From Mytilus galloprovincialis (Eukaryota; Mollusca; Bivalvia; Mytilida; Mytilidae): DNA of 64,000 bases. The translations under genes were made by a program, and so were the position numbers. The DNA lies in contig NC_134839.1 of assembly GCF_965363235.1 (NCBI RefSeq), positions 58,247,560-58,311,559 of the forward strand, read 5' to 3'. Below, in pieces: positions 35,581 to 45,481 of this stretch. Numbering within the stretch: the stretch's first letter is position 1; every line of letters starts with the position of its first letter. The notes below the pieces were generated by a model. It saw nothing but the letters and a program-made list of their open reading frames with translations, was not told the DNA's origin and did no database searches.

Positions 35581-35682
35581 ATGATCTTTGACTTTTCTAA
35601 ATTTATTACTTTTGATAAAATTCTTTACGTATATGAATGTCAACGGCTCAGCGATGATGGAAGCGGACTTTTCACGGGGTGA
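35581..35682 (+). other. Upstream ORF overlapping the HEXIM start
   Basis: If transcription starts at the TATA-predicted site, the first ATG (35581, A at -3) opens a 33-codon frame that ends at TGA 35680-35682. It is out of frame with HEXIM and runs past all three candidate HEXIM start codons, so it would reduce HEXIM translation. It could be bypassed by a downstream start site or leaky scanning. Confidence 0.4.
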
Positions 35683-36484
35683 CGAAAAAATGGAAACAAC
35701 AAATCCTCTTAGAGAAGTCCCAGATGGGGAAAAGGAAAATCGAAACTCCTGTGGGGCGCCCCATGGAGTTGGGGCAGTGGACGGGAACCACTCTGAAGAT
35801 ATAGACATATGTGAGAAAAAGAAGAAACGAAGGAGGCGACCAAAGGGTGGTATGAAACATAAGAAATACAAACCATATGACAAATTAAGTTGGAGTGAAA
35901 GACGGGATCTGGAAGAAAAGGAGGCAGTTCGAGCTAACCAGAAAAGGGAAGATGCATTTAAACACGGACACCCAGTTGCGCCGTATAATACCACCCAGTA
36001 TTTGATGGAGGATCATATTAAAAATGAGGAAATTAATCCAGATTTGCATTTAGAAGGACACTGCCATAGAATTAATTCTAGAGAGTCGCGGGAAGGTTCC
36101 GGTGGGGGCACTGATTCTTCCGAAGAATCTTTTACTTCTACAGAAGATGAGGAAATTGAAAATGACAGTTCTTATCAGGAACATCAATTCACAGAGACAT
36201 ACGATAATATGGCAGCAGAAAGATTAAGAAATATGAGCAAAGATGAATTAATCAAAGATTATGTCGAACTTGAATCTAAACTTGACCGACTGGAAAAAAG
36301 GTACAGAAGACGTCAGATGCGTTCCAAAAGTGGTGAAAGTTCGGGGTCGCTCAGTTCTGGAGGAGAGGAGTTTATGGATTTTGATGAAGTGAAAAAATTT
36401 CAAGAAGAAAACAGAAGATTAAAAGAGGAAAATGAACTGTTAAAAAAAGAAATTGGAAAATTATCAGATCAGGGATCTAATTAA
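35633..36484 (+). CDS. HEXIM1: HEXIM1-type inhibitor of P-TEFb (intronless)
   Basis: HEXIM proteins bind 7SK snRNA in the nucleus and hold the CDK9-cyclin T kinase P-TEFb inactive, restraining release of paused RNA polymerase II. This 283-codon frame shows the family's parts in order: a divergent N-terminus; a basic RNA-binding/NLS stretch at residues 62-78 (KKKKRRRRPKGG then MKHKK); the near-invariant APYNTTQYLMEDH at about 116-128, which contacts P-TEFb; an acidic stretch at 162-179; FTETYD at 186-191; and two C-terminal coiled-coil segments (about 201-227 and 251-277) for dimerisation and cyclin T binding. It has no introns, as in vertebrate HEXIM1, and is shorter because the N-terminal region is shorter. 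I chose the first in-frame ATG; ATGs at 35654 and 35657 are alternatives, and the last has the best start context (A at -3, G at +4). One gene presumably stands for the vertebrate HEXIM1/HEXIM2 pair. Confidence 0.94.
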   Translation: MNVNGSAMMEADFSRGDEKMETTNPLREVPDGEKENRNSCGAPHGVGAVDGNHSEDIDICEKKKKRRRRPKGGMKHKKYKPYDKLSWSERRDLEEKEAVRANQKREDAFKHGHPVAPYNTTQYLMEDHIKNEEINPDLHLEGHCHRINSRESREGSGGGTDSSEESFTSTEDEEIENDSSYQEHQFTETYDNMAAERLRNMSKDELIKDYVELESKLDRLEKRYRRRQMRSKSGESSGSLSSGGEEFMDFDEVKKFQEENRRLKEENELLKKEIGKLSDQGSN

Positions 36485-36814
36485 AACTGAAGATTTTGAC
36501 TTGCATTGTGAGTTAGGAAGAGATGAACTCCTCCAAGCCAATCAAGGTGCTGATATTTTTTTTTTTACATGTGTATGTATAAATTTGTAGATTTTCCTCT
36601 TTTCAGTACATTTTATCATATTTTTTTAACAACTATCTTGTAGTTTTAAACAAACGAGTTCCGACAATTTTTTTCTCTATATCATGTAAAATTGAGAAAA
36701 AAAAAATGAATTGAATATGAATATTTTTTTTTCTAAATGGGAGCAGGTTGAAACATTTTATTATTCCCTTTTTTTAGACCGAAAACTTTTAAGTTGGAAC
36801 TTTAATTTATTAAG

Positions 36815-36820
36815 AATAAA
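36815..36820 (+). terminator. Candidate HEXIM polyadenylation signal
   Basis: AATAAA lies 331 bases after the HEXIM stop and just before an A-run. Other AATAAA hexamers follow in this AT-rich stretch, so the true 3' end may be further downstream. Confidence 0.35.
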
Positions 36821-36883
36821 AAAAAAACAGGTGTTCTTTTTTTTTGGATGATATAATGTATAATTTACAATTAGAAAATTGTG

Positions 36884-37575
36884 TTAAAGGGGCACTAGCT
36901 ACGATATATATAAAAAAATAAAGTATGATTTTTTTTAGATCAATCATTAATCAAATTGGAATAATGAAATAATAATTTGCTTTTAGCAATCAATTTCCTT
37001 TAATTTTGTTGAAATAAGCGATTAAACATAATTTTTGACTGATTCACTTGCAAGTGAAAACGTCATCATCATTCTAACTGGTATTCATGTGAACTTCAAG
37101 TTAACCCCTAGCTAGAGATTGACAACGCATGCATTGTACGTGTACTGGTTATTTAAAGAAAAAGAATGTCAACAATGAAAGTGAAACTACGGTAAATCAT
37201 TTGATTACTAATTCGATGCACATAAAATCATTCTTATATGATTAAAAACAATGAGAAACATCTATTTTTAATCTATAAAATAAAATCAAACAGACCTATA
37301 AAAATGCAATTGCACGTGTTGGTTTAATCTTTTCGTATCTTTATTTTTGTTTACATCGCTTATATGGTCATCTGAGGTCAAATCGATAGTTAATTAGATG
37401 GCGTCTGGACTAAAATACACACGAAACGAACTTATATATTATCTACCCCATGCTCTGTAAACTGTTTATTTTAGACTTTTGATAGTTTGGATAAATGTTT
37501 TACATTGTTATAAACCAAATATGAGAATTTGAGTCAAATCGGTTACAATGAATTTCACAGCTAGTGCCCCTTTAA
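36884..37575. mobile_element. 692-bp TTAA-flanked inverted-repeat element downstream of HEXIM
   Basis: TTAA followed by AGGGGCACTAGCT at the left is mirrored exactly by AGCTAGTGCCCCT plus TTAA at the right. The interior has no frame of note. Exact TTAA flanks fit a piggyBac-like target duplication. It starts 400 bases after the HEXIM stop and may sit in the 3' UTR. Confidence 0.7.
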
Positions 37576-37679
37576 CTGAAGATTTTTACTGTATAACCAT
37601 ATAACATGTTATTGTATACATGTTGCTTTATTGAGTTGAATATTGTGTATTTGATGTGTATACATATGATGTTTAGATG

Positions 37680-37970
37680 TTGGGGAATAGCCATTTAACT
37701 TTTTTTAAAAAGGGGGGAGGTTGTTTGGAGTTATTTTTTCATGCAAAGGTTTTTTTTGTAGTTTTACAATGCTACATCTGATCAAATTTTCAAAATTTAA
37801 GACTATAATTAAGTTTTTGGGAAAATCATGATTCAGAAAGAAAAAAAAAAAATGTTTTCTTCTGCTTGAACACAATATTTTTTTTCATCAATTTGGAATC
37901 TGAAAATTGTTTTTGGGAAATTTTATAACACCGGAGCTCCCCCTTTTGAAGTTAAATGGTTGTTTCCTAA
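37680..37970. mobile_element. MITE-like element H, copy 1
   Basis: Ends ggggaatagccatttaactt and (inverse) ggaaacaaccatttaacttc, each followed by an AAAAGGGGG run, form terminal inverted repeats. A second copy lies at 43292-43531. Confidence 0.65.
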
Positions 37971-40145
37971 TATTGCTTCTTTAGGGCTTACTCTAGTCCA
38001 AAGGGGGTTTAATTGTTTTATATGGGCATTAAAAATGTTGAAAAGGGAAAGTTGGTAATATTAATTATGATCCAGCAAATAGTGCCATCAATGGAATTGC
38101 AATTGTTGACTTTGTTTAATATTTTAATTTTTCTCTGGTTATAAAAATAAATGTCAACAAAGTTCAAAACTATGCTACATATTTACAAATTAAACTGAGT
38201 CAACAATTAAATTGAGTTACATTGCATGTATCTTGGAATAATTTCTAGAATTCCATATTTTTTTTTTAAATCATGTGCATGTAGATTGTTACTTAAATTT
38301 GAAAAATTAATAGGTGTTGCATTTATTGTCTTTTGACAAATTTTATTTTTATATATTTTCACACATATTTGTGTACTCATACATTACCATTTAGTCTTTC
38401 CTTTTTCAATCATGTCCATGAACATATTTGTATGTGCATTTTTTCTGTTAGTTTTTGACATTTAGACATTATTCTGATAACAATTTTTTGGAAAATAATG
38501 TACGACTTTGATTTTTTAGTGAAAGAATTATCATTTTGGCTAGTGTCATGACTTGAGCTTGATAAATTTATCCTGAGAATTTTTTTACAAATTGAAATTT
38601 GGAATACATATTTTTTTTCTTACATAATGGTGTATAATTCTTGTGCATAAACATATTAAAAAAACATGCAAAATTGCATTCTTTTTGGCTGTGTTTCAAG
38701 TAATTACTTTGTAACATATAAAAACTAGTCCGTAATAGAATTCCTGGTTGTTAAATTGGAAAACTTTTTAACACAAATTGAATATCTAAAAAGAGGGAAT
38801 TAAAAAAACATTTTTTTCTAGTTTATTTCTGTTTAATATGTGGTTTTGTACATGTACATACTATATCATACTTGTTGCAGTTTTAAATTGTTTGCAATGA
38901 CTTTTTTGATTGAATGAAGTGGAACATCAAATATATGGTTGATTCCATCCCATATGTCTAACATGCTGTCTTGAACTTCATATTAAACTTTAGAGGCAAG
39001 TTAAGAGGAAATGATTACATGTTATATGTACTATGTTGTATTTATACCTGTTTCATACAAACTTCCGAAAGCCTGATGAATAAGTCGTAGGATTCACTAA
39101 ATCATAGTTATTTTCCACATGATTCGATTAATGATACAAAGTACATGTAGGCTGTTGATGGTATGAAAAATGTTTAAATATTTTTAATATTAGGTAGATT
39201 TTAAAATATTTTTTTTTTAGTAATAAACTTTAAAAAAAACTAGAAGAAAATAAAATACTGTTTCACTTAATTTTCTTTCCTGTTTTGTCCCATTTTCAAA
39301 TCTTTCCATAAATATTGAATATTATAAACTGAAAATAGTTTAACTTCTAACATGTCTAAATGTCTAATGAGATTAGTGCTTTTGTGATTAAATGTAATTT
39401 CACATGTTTTTTTAAAAGAACACATGAAAATGTATTTATGAAGATTCTAATTTCCCCATCAGTGTAAGGTATATTTAAATATAGGTCACAGCTGCCAGTT
39501 AACTGTTCAAAATCAGTATACATGTATTTTTAAATCCTTACATGTTTTTTTATGGTACAGAAATTTGAGAATGAATTTCAAGTTCATAGAGAATGATAGT
39601 ACAAATGCATGAACTACAAACTTGCCTTTGGTCTGCAAATTTAAAATATACATGTATACAAATATGCTAAAAGCTTGTTATTAAAAATACCAGGATGGAA
39701 ATGGATGTCTAAAATGAATAATAAGTTTACAGTATAATGGAGGCCCAATGTGGGAGAAAATGCCAATCAAAATCTATGCAAAAGGACAATACATTAACGT
39801 GTCATTGTTTTGTAATTTAACAATTCTTTAAAAGTAAAAATGCTTAATTTATATTCATGTTCATTTCATTTTTTGGGCAGCTATTTAAGTCATGGTTAAA
39901 TGAAAGTAAATAAGAAAGAAAAACATACCCATTGCACCTCCATCTGTCATCATGACAACCTTTTTGTGATGTTTTGTCTTTTTTGTTATGGCAAAATGTT
40001 TACAATTTACACTGTTAAAGTTTTATTATAAAGTTATAATATAACCAAGGAATAATGTGTTAGTCATTATTTATGAATCCTTTTGGATATGGACAAGTTA
40101 TTCATTTATTTTTTTACATTGATACAATTGAAATGATCGTACATA
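37971..40145. other. T-rich HEXIM downstream region
   Basis: No coding feature. Long T-rich single-copy-like sequence could be part of an extended HEXIM 3' UTR, but nothing in the sequence proves it. Confidence 0.35.
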
Positions 40146-40147
40146 AA

Positions 40148-40320
40148 ATAAGGAGCTGTGGTATGATTGCCAAGAGACACCTATATATAGCTACATGTAT
40201 CAATTAGAAAATGAACAAAGATGAAGGCTTATAAGAGGTAACTGCATGGCCTTCAACAATGAGTTAACCCTTACCCTATAGTCTGCTATACAAGGCTCTG
40301 ACATGAAAAGTGAGACACAA
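40148..40320 (+). repeat. Dispersed repeat A, copy
   Basis: Has gctgtggtatgattgccaag, ggccttcaacaatgagtt, cctatagtctgctatacaag and the end gacatgaaaag, collinear with the copies at 41570 and 49965. Confidence 0.7.
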
Positions 40321-40749
40321 TGTATGTCATTTTTAATCAAATCTCGTATTTATGTTCTACGACAAAAAGTAGTATTGGTACACTTTTATTCTTTTAAAAT
40401 GTGAATATTTAAGAAATTGTTAGGTACATGTATATATGAATGAGACAGTAACCAAACAACAAAAATTACCAAAAGACATCCTTGAACAAGACAGTTGTCA
40501 AACAATATGTTACGCTCATGATAGGTCCAAGTCTAGTAAAATGTTGATAACATTTATAGAACAATTTGAATACTGCTTCTAGAATCGGTCAATGCAGGTA
40601 TAATGTTCCTAATACTTTTCTCTGAATAGCAGGTTCAATACACCATCTTATGGCTAAGTGACTGAAATGTAAAATTTATGGAAAGCAGGTTTTTATTGTT
40701 CAATTAGCCTTGTACGAGTACAAGTACATGTTGGGTATTTTTCATCAAT

Positions 40750-40885
40750 ATAAAAAGATGTGGTATGATTGCCAAGGAGACGACTCTTCACAAGATACCA
40801 AATTACCCAAAATTTAACTAAAGGTCATATTATGGCCTTCAACAATGAGCAAAGCCCATACCGTAAAGTCTGTAACCTAATAATT
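40750..40885 (+). repeat. Dispersed repeat A, truncated copy
   Basis: Collinear from aagatgtggtatgattgcc to caaagcccataccgtaaagt. Confidence 0.75.
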
Positions 40886-40917
40886 GACTTAAAAACCCTG
40901 TAGTTTGAATCCAGTCA

Positions 40918-40995
40918 TCCTGGTGTAGTGGTATAAATGGTGGCTTCATATGCTCAAGGTCCGGAGTTTATCTCCCTGCATAGGCACTGGAAATG
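40918..40995 (+). repeat. tRNA-derived SINE head, degenerate
   Basis: A-box-like TGGTGTAGTGGTA, then a decayed B-box region ggagtttatctcc. Confidence 0.4.
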
Positions 40996-41264
40996 TAATG
41001 GATTTTTTTTTACATTCAATAGTTTTAAAAGATGGTCTTTATTCCGCTTAATATTTCCAAGTTAGATAGTGTTTGCCATTCCGAAACAAATGGTTCCACA
41101 ACCAAAGAAAGCATGCAGAAAAAAGAAACTAGAGGTCAGGTGATCCAACTCGTATCACCCCAATTAGAACATAGGAGTTGGTATCTAAGGTCCTTTTTTC
41201 AGGGATCTGTTATATCAGTCAAATTCATTTCGTCAAAATTATAAGCCATATGATCCAAGACTGG

Positions 41265-41830
41265 TTTGATGTGTGGAGTAATTGTTAGTTGTACATGACA
41301 TAGTTCCTTGGTTCAGTTCATGTCTCGCATATTATAAGCAATGGGTAAACTTTTTTTTGCACAGAATGATTAAGTTAGGTGCAAGGGTTTTGTTTTGACC
41401 TCTTGTTTATTGGTTCTATGGTCAAATTTTTTTTTGTGGGTATTTCTTTTACACCTAACTAAGCAATGGATCAACAACATGATATAATGTAAGGTGTACA
41501 AGTTTGTCTGACCGTGACCTAATTTTAATGGCCAATGTGATACTTGTAGTAGAACCTTGATATCTTTAATTACAAAAAAGATGTATGATTGCCAATGAGC
41601 CAAACTCTCCACAAAAGACCAAATGACACAGAACTATAGGTCCCTGTCTTTATCAATGAGCAAAGCCCATACCTGAAAGTCCGCTATAAAAGGCCCTGAA
41701 ATGACATGTAAAACAATTCAAACAAGAAAAACAACGACCCAATTTATGTTAAAATAAAAAACTTTCTAAAAATTCATTCAATCATAATCAGTAAAGTCTG
41801 TGGAACATTTCAGTGTGTGCACCCTTACCT
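41265..41830 (+). repeat. Divergent copy of the 18206 tandem element, interrupted
   Basis: Retains gtaaggtgtaca, tctgaccgtgacctaatttt and the end aacatttcagtgtgtgcac. A family A copy (41570-41765) sits inside it, so that copy inserted later. Confidence 0.5.
41570..41765 (+). repeat. Dispersed repeat A, nested full copy
   Basis: Runs from aaaaaagatgtatgattgcc to ctataaaaggccctgaaatg and acgacccaatttatgt, the longest layout of family A here with the copy at 49965. Confidence 0.75.
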
Positions 41831-42354
41831 GTCAGAACATGTGTCTGTGTTAGAATTTGAATATGGTGCAGAAAATTGGTACTGTTATTTTATTGTTCTT
41901 ATCAGAGACTTTTATATTAAAATTCTGTTTTATATAAATTTTGTTCTGGTTCATGTTATCTTAGGAAATATTACAAGACTAAAATTTTGTCAAAATGTCT
42001 TGGAAAGAATTAAAAAATCAATGGGAATATGTCAATGAGACGTGTAAATTGAAAGAGGAGTAGATATGTAGATAACATATATGAGACAATGTACAATAAA
42101 CAGCATGAGGGAGCCTAATCCTAATTATTGGCAATAAAACTTTACAATTGGTAGACAAGACTTATAATTAAGTGACCACCAATTTTAACCACTGGGTGTG
42201 TCATACATGACAAAGTTCTTGTCACTTTTGTTTTGCTGTAAGACAATGTTTGTCAAGTGAAGTAGCTGGTCAACAATAGTTTTAACTTGCATTGAAGGTG
42301 ATTTAAAATTTGAGGAGGTAATTCTGCTACACAGCACTTCCAATCTAAAAGGCA

Positions 42355-42760
42355 GCACAGTCTTTAATGCTAAACATGTGTCTATACAAAAATGTCCAGA
42401 TCTATAGAGCAACACTTAGTCTTCAATGCTTAAAATGTACCTATACAAAAATGTCCAGATCTATAGAGCAACACTTAGTCTTCAATGCTTAAAATGTACC
42501 TATACAAAATGTCCAGATCTAAAGGGCAACACACAGTCTTCAATGCTAAACATGTGTCTATACAAAATGTCGAGATCTAAAGGGCAACACAGTCTTCAAT
42601 GCTAAACATGTGTCTATACAAAATGATCAGATCTAAAGGGCAACACAGTCTTCAATGCTAAACATGTGTCTATACAAAATGATCAGATCTAAAGGGCATT
42701 AACACACAGTCTTCAATGCTAAACATATGTATATACAAAATGTCCAGATATAAATCATTC
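42355..42760. repeat. ~57-bp tandem repeat, about seven units
   Basis: Units contain cttcaatgctaaacatgtgt, ctatacaaaatg and cagatctaaagggcaaca. Spacing of caatgct is 56-61 bases (42424, 42483, 42541, 42597, 42653, 42714). It lies downstream of the ALIX stop between the convergent genes. Confidence 0.8.
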
Positions 42761-43291
42761 AGTTAAAAATTGTAGCAAAGGGACAAAGTAATAGAAATAA
42801 CAATAAAATAGCTAATTTTCTTGTAGAAATAAGATAATTTAATGATGACAATAACATAATTTCACAATTAACAAATCAGAAAAATTGATATAATTGTGTA
42901 TAAATAATCATAACCATTCTGTGTACAACAGAGTGCATACATAACAATATTCTTTTCCTGCCACACAGATAGTTTATGTGCAGTGCACATGTGGAAAACA
43001 TAATTATAAATGATCCCAAATTTGTGTAAATCTGACATTCTTCACAATACCTGATTTATTTGCTTAAGAATACAGCTAAAAAATCATTGTTCAGTTCCAC
43101 ATTCAACCCAAACTCTAAACTAATTATTATGTGATGCTAAGAAAGGAAAAGGCTTTCTCTTCTTAAAATGGAATTGTTTATAATGACAGTCCAATTTCTT
43201 TTATTTAACAACTGACATATGTATTATCTTTTTAGTCCTGTTAGAATTAATTTCTGTCAGTCAAATAAACACACCATCAAGAAATTCAGTG
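42761..43291. other. No gene seen
   Basis: AT-rich sequence between the convergent genes. Confidence 0.45.
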
Positions 43292-43531
43292 TTTAGGGAG
43301 CAACCATTTAACTTCAAAGTTTTTTTATTTCTGAGTCAGAAGCACGAACAAATTTATTCAGTTTTTTTTCGACGCTATCAATCAAATTAACATTTCAATA
43401 TTTAGCACTTTAAGGTATGGTGGAAATCTGCATTCAAAATTTGTTTCCCAGCAGATTGGAGATCAGAATAATTTTTAGGAAAAAAACATAATCCCCCTCC
43501 CCCTTTTTAAAGTTAAATGGTCATTTCCTTA
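43292..43531. mobile_element. MITE-like element H, copy 2
   Basis: Ends agggagcaaccatttaactt and (inverse) aggaaatgaccatttaactt mirror each other and match the copy at 37680-37970. Confidence 0.65.
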
Positions 43532-45185
43532 TAATAGCATTGACTGTTTCATTAGTAACAAGAAGAAATTAGTTTGTCCAACTGATTCAATTGTCCTATC
43601 ACAAAATTAAACTTTGACTACACCACTAACTAACTTTGGTAGTTTTAAACGACCTTGACTGTCTGGTAAGCCCTCACACAGTTGGTTACTACACCACAGT
43701 ATATTTTATCAAGATCTTTTCTTATTATTATTCATTACTACTATTAATTATATATATATTAAGAATAATTACTTTAAAGTTGCTTACCAGTTCCATAAAA
43801 ACTTTTTTTGATAATAAATCTACTGAACTACATAACAGAAGGAATAAGTATAAATTTACATTCAAAGGGCAGTAACTCTTTCTTTCAAATTTTTGCAGAA
43901 AACAAATATTCTAATGTGTATAAAGATTGAATGACAACAATATAAAGCCACCAGTACCACAATAGCTGCTATCAGTATATTTTGTGCAGTTGGTTCTGGA
44001 AAACATCAAAATAACTTTATTGTCAAGGCAGAGAAAAACAGTTGTGACAACATTTAGTAAATAATATTTTCCAGAATTTTTCGATACAGAGCTATTTATT
44101 TGTTCTTCTATAGAAACTTATAATTTCAATGGACCAACTTACAAATTATGTCAGGAAATATTCAAAAAAAAAAAAAACATTATGTAGCATGTGTAAAATC
44201 AAATTCACTGAAATATTAAAGATAAAGATGGAACAAAAGTTCATAGCAATTCTATTTAAAAATTGATTGTTTTACTGCTTAAACTCTAACTAAATATATA
44301 TCATGTCTATTTAAGGTGGTACCTAATACTACAGGGAGATAACTCTGTAAAATCAGATAAACGTTTTAATTACGTTGTGTTGTTAAGGGAATATTAAGCT
44401 TCTCAATGATTAAAATAAGTGTTTGTCAAACTGCTATATAACCAGTGTAATTTTTCTGATATAGAAATTAAGAATATTTCAAAGATGGTCAAAACATGGC
44501 ATTTAGCACGCATAATTCTTATCTTCAACTAATAACTATTTTATTTTAAAACAATATAGTTTGAAAATAATGTTATTTGTTAGTTAATAATTTGTTTGTT
44601 GTCACACTACAATAACAAACTTAAATGGCAAAACAAAATCATTCTTTTGCCCTACTCTTCATGGTAACCAATAGTATGATACAAATAATTTTTTGAAGGT
44701 TTGGGATTCATTTTTTCCACATAATAAATGTAATTCATTTTTCACATAACTTTCAAATCATATTCAATTATAGATTCACGATTCTCACAAAGTAATAACT
44801 GCTGACATTGTTTTTTTCGTTTTTTAATCATGAGAAAAAAACCTAGTCTTTCAAAAACAAAAACAAAACAGCCTTAATGCACTATATAGCTTACAATGCT
44901 AAGAAAAACTACAATGACAAAAATAGAGAAACCAGGGCCTCTGGATTCTTTTTTTTTAATGCATCTAAGATTTATTTTTAAAAGCAACTGTATGAACTGA
45001 AATAAACCAATAAATTGATACTTTTAATTACTTCCATTAAATAACAGAACAATACACTGACTATGCATATGAACCAATATATTAACGTAACAACAAGGTC
45101 TAACAATGTGTGGTTTATACCAAACCATACAAAATCACCATGAAAAACGGAATATAAAAATCACTGCTATTTATATATAAAATCG
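43532..45185. other. ALIX downstream region
   Basis: AT-rich. Near 44316 it contains ttaaggtggtacctaatact followed by acagggagataactctg, which I recognise as the end of a mollusc element; the other end is not clear. Confidence 0.4.
44971..44976 (-). terminator. Candidate ALIX polyadenylation signal
   Basis: On the minus strand AATAAA occurs about 210 bases after the ALIX stop. AT-rich sequence with further hexamers continues to about 42 kb, so a longer 3' UTR is possible. Confidence 0.35.
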
Positions 45186-45481
45186 TTAACGCCACTGTGG
45201 TTGTTGTGGATAGGGAGGATTTTGGTACTGTGGCTGTTGTTGCCCTGGATATGGCTGCTGTTGTCCTGGATATGGTTGTTGTCCAGGATACTGCATCGGT
45301 TGTTGCCCTGAATACGGCTGTTGTCCTGGATAAGATGGTTGCTGTTGTCCAGGATAAGGTGGTTGCTGTTGTCCTGGGTAAGGTTGCATGTATGGGTTAT
45401 ATGCATTAAACCCTGACGGCATGGCCGGCATAGACATACTCGTTGGATATGGTGACTGTTGTCCCCATGCACCAGGTTGTC
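45186..45481 (-). CDS. PDCD6IP: ALIX last exon: PYPGQQ-repeat tail and stop
   Basis: The terminal exon (acceptor ctttgtag) encodes about 97 residues then TAA. After [19 protein letters not shown] come about seven degenerate (P/S)YPGQQ repeats ending PYPQQPQWR. Vertebrate ALIX also ends in a Pro/Tyr/Gln-rich tail that self-associates; here the composition is a strict low-complexity repeat. Confidence 0.93.

Noticed and set aside
35482..35994. 170-codon minus-strand frame
   Set aside because: It lies antisense to HEXIM, whose sense frame has clear conserved motifs; the antisense product has none.
45167..45472. Other frames across the ALIX last exon, both strands
   Set aside because: Frame shadows of the PYPGQQ-coding repeat; only one frame matches the ALIX tail and joins upstream exons in phase.
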